A DNA stretch of 34,316 nt from contig UQXL01000026.1 in NCBI GenBank assembly GCA_900545135.1, positions 1 through 34,316 on the forward strand, read 5' to 3'. This document shows positions 23,963-30,484 of this stretch, piece after piece. The notes beneath the pieces are model-generated. The model made no database searches and was not told the DNA's origin. It saw nothing but the letters and a program-made list of their open reading frames with translations. The translations under genes were made by a program, and so were the position numbers. Numbering within the stretch: position 1 is the first letter of the stretch; each line of letters begins with the position of its first letter. The stretch is from an uncultured Eubacteriales bacterium (GTDB taxonomy: Bacteria; Bacillota; Clostridia; Peptostreptococcales; Anaerovoracaceae).

Positions 23963-24772
23963 ATGAACGCTGCTGTGCGGGTGAAAAACTTAAAAAAGAG
24001 CTATGGAGGCAATGAGGTGCTTAAAGGCTTTGATCTTGAAATCGAGAGGGGCGAGATCTTCGCGCTGCTTGGCAAAAACGGCGCAGGTAAGACGACTGCC
24101 CTTGAGTGTATCGAGGGTTTAAAAAAATTTGACTGCGGTCAAATATCGGTTAAAGGAAAGATGGGAATACAGACGCAGAATTCTTCGCTTCCGGCTCATA
24201 TCAAAGCGCTTGAGGCTCTTCGGTTATTCGCGAGCTGGAGAGGGTCTGAGCCTGACCGCACGGCAATAGAGAGACTGGGAATCAGTGAGCTGGAAAAGAA
24301 GCAGTACGGCCAGCTTTCTACAGGACAAAAAAGAAGACTTCACCTGGCAATTGCTCTCATCGGCGATCCCGACGTCATCTTCCTAGACGAGCCTACAGCA
24401 GGCCTTGACGTTCAGAGCAGACTGGCGCTTCATGAGCAGATAAGGGATTTAAAAACAGCCGGAAAAACCATAATCCTCGCAAGCCATGACATGGCGGAAG
24501 TGGAAGATCTCTGTGACAGGATAGGTATTTTAATCGGAGGGAAACTGGCTTTCTGCGGTACGCCTTATGAGCTGACGGAGAGGATAGGAGAAAAATTTTT
24601 TATCCGCATAAAAACTATAGCCGGCGACAGGTCATTTGAGACTGATGATATTGAAGCTTCGCTGAGCGCTGTACTTACAGAGTTAAAGCAAAAGAAAATC
24701 AAAGTTCTTGACATCAGAGTAGACAGAGGAACGCTTGAGCGGCATTTTATAGATATATCGGGGAGGGAATGA
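23963..24772 (+). CDS. ABC transporter ATP-binding protein
   Basis: A 269-residue ABC-2-type exporter ATPase (CcmA-like). Walker A is GKNGAGKTT at 37-45, the signature is LSTGQ at 118-122, Walker B is VIFLDE at 138-143, followed by the D-loop GLD and the switch His in ASHDM. A C-terminal extension of ~60 residues (about 210-269) is typical of exporters of drugs, lantibiotics or polymers. ATG 23963 is chosen because AAGGAGGA (23951-23958) precedes it. The permease gene overlaps it by 4 nt (ATGA), so the two form one transporter. Confidence 0.94.
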   Translation: MNAAVRVKNLKKSYGGNEVLKGFDLEIERGEIFALLGKNGAGKTTALECIEGLKKFDCGQISVKGKMGIQTQNSSLPAHIKALEALRLFASWRGSEPDRTAIERLGISELEKKQYGQLSTGQKRRLHLAIALIGDPDVIFLDEPTAGLDVQSRLALHEQIRDLKTAGKTIILASHDMAEVEDLCDRIGILIGGKLAFCGTPYELTERIGEKFFIRIKTIAGDRSFETDDIEASLSAVLTELKQKKIKVLDIRVDRGTLERHFIDISGRE

Positions 24773-25563
24773 AAATGTCAGAAAAGGTTAGCAGACAAGA
24801 GACACCGTGTCAGCAGGTATTGGGACAGAAAGCATTAAAACAAAAAGCGCGCGCTTTCTTGTATGGCGCGGCGCTGCAGTGGAAACTTGACATGAGAAGC
24901 AAGTCATTGCTGGTGGCCTGCTATGCCGTGCCTCTCATATTCTTTCTTCTTATGGGCGGCATATTTACATCTGTAATGCCGGAAATGAAAGAGACTCTCA
25001 TCCAGGCCATGCTGGTCATGGGCGTATCCTTGGGTTCGTTTATAGGGCTTCCTCCGACGCTTGTTGAAACTTACGGCAGCGAAGTGAAAAAGACCTACAG
25101 GGCCAATGGCGTCCCTCTATGGGCAGGATTCGCCGCTATGTTCATCTCAGCTTTTCTGCATCTGGCGACCATGTGCGCCGCCGTTATTTTGCTGGCACCT
25201 GTCCTGTTTGGAGCAGTTCTGCCTCCGCATCTGCCGCCGTTTTGCGTCTCGCTCGCTGTTTATATCATATCTTCGCTATTTGTTGGAAGCCTTTTGGGGT
25301 TGGCCATGAAAAATCAGGCTAAACTGACGATGATCGCTCAACTGATATTTTTGCCGTCCATAATGCTTTCAGGAATAATGTTTCCCATAAGCTTTCTCCC
25401 GCAGGCATTTGCAACGGCAGGAAAGCTTTTGCCGGCCTCATGGGGTTATCTCTTAATGCTCGACGGCGGACTGAGATTTGAGAACTTGCGTTATCTGCTC
25501 ATCGTCATCTTTGCTTCAGTTTTAGCTTGTGCTATGCTTCTTCGGAGGCACAAGGTTCTGTGA
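24769..25563 (+). CDS. ABC-2 type permease
   Basis: A 264-residue membrane subunit with six hydrophobic segments, a cytoplasmic N-terminus of about 45 polar residues, and the ABC-2 hallmark near the C-terminus (LPSIMLSGIMFPISFLP, residues 199-215). It overlaps the ATPase gene by 4 nt. A second in-frame ATG at 24775 could also serve as start. The substrate is unknown. No clear terminator follows on the plus strand. Confidence 0.9.
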   Translation: MKMSEKVSRQETPCQQVLGQKALKQKARAFLYGAALQWKLDMRSKSLLVACYAVPLIFFLLMGGIFTSVMPEMKETLIQAMLVMGVSLGSFIGLPPTLVETYGSEVKKTYRANGVPLWAGFAAMFISAFLHLATMCAAVILLAPVLFGAVLPPHLPPFCVSLAVYIISSLFVGSLLGLAMKNQAKLTMIAQLIFLPSIMLSGIMFPISFLPQAFATAGKLLPASWGYLLMLDGGLRFENLRYLLIVIFASVLACAMLLRRHKVL

Positions 25564-25634
25564 CTATCACCTGTGTGCAGTACAAAGCTGGATTTCCTCT
25601 GCGTAGAAAACTGCTGCGAAACTGAAAAGCCGTA

Positions 25635-25672
25635 AAAAACAGCGGCAAAACGATGTGGAAACGCTTTGCCGC
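25635..25672 (-). terminator. Terminator of the birA-bioY operon
   Basis: Read on the minus strand, GCGGCAAAGCG and CGTTTTGCCGC form a stem with one wobble or mismatch, followed by TGTTTTTT. It lies about 70 nt past the bioY stop. Confidence 0.8.
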
Positions 25673-25716
25673 CGATGCTTGCCTTATATGTTTGCCGCCG
25701 ATGCTTGCCGTATATG
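25665..25716. repeat. 26-bp tandem duplication
   Basis: Two adjacent 26-bp copies at 25665-25690 and 25691-25716 differ at one base (T or G before ATATG). Each starts TTTGCCGCCGATGCTTGCC. The first copy supplies the right arm of the birA-bioY terminator, so the duplication gives the transcript a second potential pairing arm. Confidence 0.9.
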
Positions 25717-25738
25717 TTTGGCTGCCGGCAAAGTTTTT

Positions 25739-26275
25739 CTATATTTTCAGAGCCTTGGCCAGATATTTTGTAAGGAGTGCGGCTACAGTTATCTTCACTG
25801 CGTCTCCCGGCAGAAAAGGGAAAACGCATGAAACAAGGCCTGCCCAAAGAGAAGAGCCTGTTACAACCATGAACCAGATCAGACCGCAGGCATAGCACGC
25901 AGCCAGACCGCAGACCATCAGCAGTACCCGGTATTTCGTCCCTTTCCTTCGCGCAGAAAGACCGCATATAGCAGCGCAGATGACATATCCGACGATAAAA
26001 CCACCCGTAGGCCCTGCCAGCGTTCCCACGCCAGACGCAAATCCTGCGAAGACCGGGAGTCCGATGGCTCCCATGAGAACGTATACTCCCTGGCTCAAAA
26101 CGCCGTATTTAAGGCCGAGCAAGAGCCCTGCCATATAAGGGCCGATGAGCGCCAGATTTATCGGCACCGGCGTGAAAAACAACGAAATATTTATCCACGA
26201 GCATACGGCGGTCAGCGCCGCCATAAGGCCCGCAAGCAAAAGATTCTGAAGATTAGTTCTAGAGTTAGATTCCAT
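25739..26275 (-). CDS. bioY: Biotin transporter BioY
   Basis: A 178-residue, six-helix ECF-type S component that binds biotin for uptake. Family features: FFTPVPINLALIGPYMAGLL in the first half, GLPVFAGFASGVGTLAGPTG and GGFIVGY in the middle, and FPFLPGDAVKI near the end. Its ATG shares one base with the birA stop (TAATG), so it is translationally coupled to the biotin ligase. No EcfA/EcfT genes are in the window; a shared energising module elsewhere is expected. Confidence 0.94.
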   Translation of the reverse strand: MESNSRTNLQNLLLAGLMAALTAVCSWINISLFFTPVPINLALIGPYMAGLLLGLKYGVLSQGVYVLMGAIGLPVFAGFASGVGTLAGPTGGFIVGYVICAAICGLSARRKGTKYRVLLMVCGLAACYACGLIWFMVVTGSSLWAGLVSCVFPFLPGDAVKITVAALLTKYLAKALKI

Positions 26276-27273
26276 TAAATTATTTCCCTTCTGATAGTGA
26301 CTTCACCGCTGGTGATAGTGTCCATTTCCCGCGCATGCCGCCCCTCCATATATTCCACGACTAAACCGCCGTTTTCATCAATGTCTATGGCGCGCGCCTT
26401 GACGCCAGTGCCGCCGTGCTCAGGAAGAGCGCTGTAAGACGAGCCGTAGAGCAAAACCTGCTGGCCTAAAATCATGGAGCGGGATTTGTATTCCATGAGA
26501 ATACGCCTCTTATCAAAATTATTTATGAGAGAAAAGAGTTTATCTATTATAGCGGCCGCCAGCTGACTGCGGCTGAACTCCTTTTTCGGATCCTCGATGA
26601 AAGCTGCTTTATCCTTGATCTCTTCGGGAAAAACCTGTGAAAAGCAGTTCACGCCTATACCGATGATAATTTTATCTATGGTTCCCGTCTCCAGGTTGCT
26701 TTCCGCTTCCGTCAAAATTCCGCAGACCTTTCTGCCGTTCAGGTATATGTCGTTGACCCATTTTATTTTCGGACCGACTCCGGCAACTTCTTCAAAGGCC
26801 TGGCATACTGCCAGAGCAGAAATGGTCGTTATCAGCATAGCCTTACTGATTTCAAAGTCCGGCCTGAAAACCACGGACATGTAAAGCCCCGCCGCTGGCG
26901 GTGAGTAGAAAGAACGTCCCATTCGGCCTCTGCCCTTTGTCTGCTCGTCTGCCAATATTATATGCGGGCATGAAAGATCCGCGATTTCTTTGGCATAGTC
27001 GTTGGTCGAGCCTATCTTGTCGAAAACATGTACCTTACATGGAAACGGCAGGTTTTCCTGTATGTATTCTCCTGAAAGCAGATCGCTTACCTGTGAAAGC
27101 CGGTATCCCACGCTGGCTTTGCTCTCTATGCTGAAGCCTTGCTCCTGGAGCTTCTTTATCGCTTTCCATACGGAATTGCGGGAAAGCCCAAGCTCATCTG
27201 CCAGTTCCTGCCCCGAAACATACTGATTTCCACGTTGATTGAAAATTTCCAATATCTTTAATTTTGTAGACAT
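26275..27273 (-). CDS. birA: Bifunctional biotin ligase/biotin operon repressor
   Basis: A 332-residue BirA. Residues 1-60 are a winged helix-turn-helix (SGQELADELGLSRNSVWKAI), so this is the regulatory class. The ligase domain has GSTN at 88-91, the biotinyl-AMP loop GRGRMGRSF at 114-122, and KWVNDIYLNGRKVCGILTE with the conserved Lys. The C-terminal SH3-like domain ends the protein. It attaches biotin to carboxylases and, as biotinyl-AMP complex, should repress its own operon. The leader between the promoter and the start (about 27274-27405) is unusually long and rich in GCGAG/GCAAACG words with no defined structure seen. Confidence 0.95.
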   Translation of the reverse strand: MSTKLKILEIFNQRGNQYVSGQELADELGLSRNSVWKAIKKLQEQGFSIESKASVGYRLSQVSDLLSGEYIQENLPFPCKVHVFDKIGSTNDYAKEIADLSCPHIILADEQTKGRGRMGRSFYSPPAAGLYMSVVFRPDFEISKAMLITTISALAVCQAFEEVAGVGPKIKWVNDIYLNGRKVCGILTEAESNLETGTIDKIIIGIGVNCFSQVFPEEIKDKAAFIEDPKKEFSRSQLAAAIIDKLFSLINNFDKRRILMEYKSRSMILGQQVLLYGSSYSALPEHGGTGVKARAIDIDENGGLVVEYMEGRHAREMDTITSGEVTIRREII

Positions 27274-27409
27274 TACTTGTACCTCGCTAATTCTCGCCGC
27301 ACCCCGCCAATCCGCGTTTGCTCATCGCAAATCGTCGCCGATGTTCGCTTGCACCTCACAGTTCTTCGTTTGCGCTCGCGCTTAAATGGTCCTGTAACGA
27401 TTATTTAAT

Positions 27410-27462
27410 ATATTATACCGGCAGCCAATTTATGTCAACCATGTTTTTTTAGAGGGTGACAA
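27410..27462 (-). promoter_or_regulatory. birA-bioY promoter with candidate BirA operator
   Basis: On the minus strand TTGACA (complement of 27433-27438) is followed by TAATAT at 17 bp (complement of 27410-27415), with TATAAT overlapping at 15 bp. The -35 is embedded in a possible BirA site: ATGTCAACC (27432-27440) and GGGTGACAA (27454-27462), each 8 of 9 bases to a TTGTCAACC/GGTTGACAA half-site pair. The 13-nt spacing is 1-3 nt shorter than usual BirA operators. Confidence 0.5.
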
Positions 27463-27517
27463 TGAGATGGAAGGGGGGAAGAGGAAGCGGCAGAGGAGGC
27501 GGCAGAGAGTTTGCCTG

Positions 27518-27650
27518 GGATGAAAGATTGTACGTTTTTAATCCTAGGATGAAAGATTGAGGTTTTTAATTCCGAGATGAAAGATTGAATTTTTTCCGTG
27601 GCTGTGGTGAAAGCTTGAGTGCCTTGCCTGCGTACGAAGATGAAAGATTG
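27518..27650. repeat. Five-copy ~29-bp repeat upstream of birA
   Basis: A 13-bp core (GGATGAAAGATTG, with small changes) starts at 27518, 27547, 27575, 27605 and 27638 (steps 29, 28, 30, 33). The first two intervals share GTTTTTAAT(C/T)C. The fourth core is degenerate (GGTGAAAGCTTG). No credible protein is encoded on either strand. Confidence 0.85.
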
Positions 27651-27692
27651 GTGAAAAATGTAAGGCATCTTTATTTTAAGAAATGGGTGTGG

Positions 27693-28201
27693 TATAATGA
27701 ATCATTACAAAACTGTTATTTCTTTCAAAGAACAGGCAAAATAACGGCTCGCCGCTTCGTCTTCAGGGAATCAAAATAACTCGCCGCCGATTTTGAAAAC
27801 TTGGTTTACGACTTGCGCATCTTGCGGCGTGCTCAGACAGATTTTGATTCCCAGCTGAAAACATGCGCAGCTGCACCTGTTTTGCAGGCTGTTCTTTTCA
27901 ATGAAATAAAGATTTTGTGATGATTTATACGCCGAAACCGTCAGGAGAGTTACAGCGGTCACACCTGCGTTGTGGTATAATAAACGCAAAATCATGTTGT
28001 TCAGCTTCGCTGCAATGAAGCGTTTATTGAATCACTTTGCCATACTTGCGTTGTGGTATAATGCCCGCAGAAGATTATAACGGCTTCGCCGAGAGGACGC
28101 GGACATTGAAACGCCGTTTGCCTGACTGGAGGGCGTTAGAATGAACGTAATGATTAGGATGTTCGGCCTTGCCGCAAGGCAGGGTCATTGAATCACTTTG
28201 C
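27693..28201 (+). ncRNA. Two (possibly three) repeated promoter-hairpin modules; candidate small RNA genes
   Basis: Extended -10 boxes of the form TGGTATAAT occur at 27693-27698, 27976-27981 and 28057-28062 (TATAAT positions). The last two sit in an identical 16-bp block, TGCGTTGTGGTATAAT (27966-27981 and 28047-28062). Each is followed by a variable hairpin segment with a TTC loop (CAGC-TTC-GCTG, CGGC-TTC-GCCG) and ends in the shared block ATTGAATCACTTTGC (28026-28040 and 28187-28201). In the first module AATAAACGC/GCGTTTATT (27979-27987/28020-28028) closes the whole segment. No open frame or U-run terminator is visible. Whether RNA is made is an inference. Confidence 0.45.
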
Positions 28202-28266
28202 TAAATTTGTTTTACTGAAGCGATAGAAAAAGAAATTGTAAAACTGGAAAAACGGTTTATTTGGCC

Positions 28267-28961
28267 AAATGTTGGCAAAAATTAAATAAGTTACTGAAAT
28301 GCCAACATTTTAAGAAATAAATTCAAGATTTTAGAGGATTTAACGTGCCGAATCATATCAATGTTGTACATTTTTTAGATTTAGGGTAAATTTGCCAACA
28401 CTTTTCCTAAAAAATGTTGGCAAATTCTCAAATGATGTGAAATATGGCAACATTCGCTCGGTTTCATAGCTAATCTAACAAATTTCGACACACCTTAACA
28501 CAGAAAATGTTGTCAAAAATTAATTAAAACAAAAAAATGTACAACATTTTCCATAATATTACAACAATGCAGAACAACAATAATATAAGAGTACCAGATT
28601 ACAACATCATAATCTGAATGGTATAAGGTCATCTAAAAGCCGTTGTGTTCATCTTTAGGTGCAGGCGAAGATAGAAACAAAAACAGCAGTTCAACTGAAG
28701 TAGCAGCTCGCATGCGATACATGCACATAGATAAAATGGAAGCCGCAGATTTCGATTGAAAATTATAAAGGAAAGCGGCGGCTTACCGCTCAATGTTGTA
28801 GAATTTTTCAAAAATCATATATTTTACAACATTGTAGGCAGACTGTGGCCTCAAGCCGCAGCAGAAATAAGGCGATGTTGTAAATTTATGAAAAAATCGA
28901 AAAAAATACAACATAATTCATGAATTATGTTGTAAAATTTCGTAAAATACGCAAATTTTTC
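28267..28961. repeat. Field of ATGTTG(T/G) half-sites in alternating orientation
   Basis: About sixteen half-sites of the form ATGTTG(T/G)(A/C) occur on both strands in 700 bp with no gene. Perfect inverted pairs: 28267-28277/28300-28310 (11 bp, GGC type), 28389-28400/28415-28426 (12 bp, GGC type), 28503-28513/28541-28551 (11 bp), 28791-28800/28825-28834 (10 bp), 28823-28832/28875-28884 (10 bp) and the spacer-less 28-bp palindrome 28907-28934. A 17-bp block at about 28360-28376 recurs inverted at about 28532-28548. AT-rich and GC-rich spacers alternate between 28791 and 28934, with same-strand half-sites 82 bp apart (28825, 28907). CAGATTA/TAATCTG (28595-28601/28610-28616) is another small hairpin. 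Confidence 0.85.
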
Positions 28962-29009
28962 AACATTGAAGATAACACGGACAAATACAGACCAGTCTGT
29001 ATCACATTA

Positions 29010-29069
29010 GCCAGCGTTGCGCCAGCCAGAGCCATGTCAGTCAGCGGTGGGGCCGGCGTTGTGTCAGCC
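29010..29069. repeat. GC-rich 42-bp-period repeat
   Basis: Related 18-mers GCCAGCGTTGCGCCAGCC (29010-29027) and GCCGGCGTTGTGTCAGCC (29052-29069) lie 42 bp apart. They are part of a GC-rich block (about 28995-29130) in an otherwise AT-rich gap. The remaining 29131-29217 is A-rich (AAATAAAAA runs), with no clear promoter. Confidence 0.6.
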
Positions 29070-29217
29070 TGTAGCGCATCAGCCGTCGTCGTACTAGAGC
29101 GGCCTGGCGGCGCGGCGCTGCGACCGGATGAAATTATATGAAATTAAATAAAGCTAAGTTGCAATAAAAATAAATAAAAACAAATAAAAATAAGACATAC
29201 ATTTTTGGAGGAAAAGC

Positions 29218-30471
29218 TTGATTTACAGTATAATAGCAATGTTAGTGCTGGTTACTTTTTCAGCATATTTTTCCGCGACGGAGACGGCGTTCACGTCGCT
29301 GAACAGGATAAGAATGAAGAACATGGCGCAGGACGGAGACAGGAGAGCCGCCGAAGTGCTGGAGCTTTCAGAGAACTATGACAATCTGCTTTCCACCATA
29401 TTGGTAGGAAACAACATCGTCAATATCGCCCTTTCTTCAATTGCCACGGTAATGTTCATAGAACTTTACCCTAAATACGGAGCGACCATCGCCACGGCCG
29501 TAGCAACTGTGGTAGTGCTCATATTCGGAGAAATTTCACCGAAGAGCCTAGCAAAGGAAAGCCCGGAGAAATTCGCCATGTTTTCCGCACCTATCATAAA
29601 ACTTTTCGCCACCATACTGAAGCCGATAAACTGGCTTTTCGCATGCTGGAAAAAATTCCTGGCCAAGATGTTCAACGCTGACGGCAACCGGCCTATCACA
29701 GAAGACGAGCTTCTCACCATGGTCGAGGAAGCCGAGACCGAGGGCGGAATAGACGAGGGACAGAGCGAACTGATACAAAATGCGATAGAATTTAACGATC
29801 TTGAGGCCTGGGATGTGCTTACGCCTAGGGTCGATATCAAAGCCGTCGAAATAGACGAAGACGAAGAGGAAGTCGCCAAGCTGTTCCTTGAGACGGGTTT
29901 TTCCAGACTGCCGGTGTATGAAGACGACTTGGACAATATCATAGGCGTTCTCAATCAGAAAGATTTCCACAACTTTATCAAGGGCGGAAAGGCTTCCATG
30001 TCCGAATATGTCAAACCTGTAATCTTTGTCGCCGGTTCCATGAGAATCGCCCAGCTTCTGAAAAAGCTCCAGACTGTCAAAACTCACATCGCCATCATAG
30101 TCGACGAGTACGGCGGCACATACGGGCTGGTGACCATGGAGGATATAATAGAAGAACTGGTCGGAGAAATCTATGACGAGCACGACGCGGCCGCTCTGCA
30201 GGATATAATACAGCAGCAGGACGGAAGCTACAGAGTTTTGTGCAGCACAAACATAGACAAGATGTTCGATTACTTCGACGTTGAAGAGGAAGTGGACGCG
30301 ACCACCGTCAACGGATGGGTGGTGCTTCAGATAGACAAGCTGCCGGCTGTGGGAGACAGATTTGTGTATACGGCGGACTACAAGGAATTTGACGTGACAG
30401 TCACCAAGGCGGACGAGAGGAAAGCGCTCGAAATAAATATGATCGTCAGTGAACTGTCTGCGGAGGAATAG
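29218..30471 (+). CDS. CNNM/CorC-type hemolysin-family protein (DUF21, CBS pair, CorC domain)
   Basis: A 417-residue membrane protein with an N-terminal DUF21 domain (about residues 1-180, three to four helices, FSATETAFTSLNRIR), a CBS-domain pair (about 205-330, TPRVDIKAVEID and IVDEYGGTYGLVTMEDIIEELVG in parts), and a C-terminal CorC_HlyC domain (about 345-417). Relatives are linked to Mg2+/Co2+ efflux; 'hemolysin' is a legacy name. The start is TTG 29218, supported by GGAGGA at 29207-29212 with 5-nt spacing; the next in-frame ATG lies within the first helix. secA starts 13 nt downstream, so the two are probably co-transcribed. Confidence 0.92.
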   Translation: MIYSIIAMLVLVTFSAYFSATETAFTSLNRIRMKNMAQDGDRRAAEVLELSENYDNLLSTILVGNNIVNIALSSIATVMFIELYPKYGATIATAVATVVVLIFGEISPKSLAKESPEKFAMFSAPIIKLFATILKPINWLFACWKKFLAKMFNADGNRPITEDELLTMVEEAETEGGIDEGQSELIQNAIEFNDLEAWDVLTPRVDIKAVEIDEDEEEVAKLFLETGFSRLPVYEDDLDNIIGVLNQKDFHNFIKGGKASMSEYVKPVIFVAGSMRIAQLLKKLQTVKTHIAIIVDEYGGTYGLVTMEDIIEELVGEIYDEHDAAALQDIIQQQDGSYRVLCSTNIDKMFDYFDVEEEVDATTVNGWVVLQIDKLPAVGDRFVYTADYKEFDVTVTKADERKALEINMIVSELSAEE

Positions 30472-30484
30472 AAAGGGGAAACTT

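Noticed and set aside
27435..27668. 77-codon minus-strand frame over the ~29-bp repeats
   Set aside because: Its repeating SFI/SFH peptides merely reflect the DNA repeat, and there is no ribosome binding site.
28267..28961. Integron attC sites or a CRISPR-like array
   Set aside because: Half-sites alternate in orientation with variable spacing. They do not fit the GTTRRRY/RYYYAAC core ends, there are no cassette genes or integrase, and there are no uniform direct repeats with unique spacers of equal length.
28920..29141. 73-codon plus-strand frame starting in the 28-bp palindrome
   Set aside because: No ribosome binding site; half of it is the GC-rich repeat block, and the composition is unlike the neighbouring genes.
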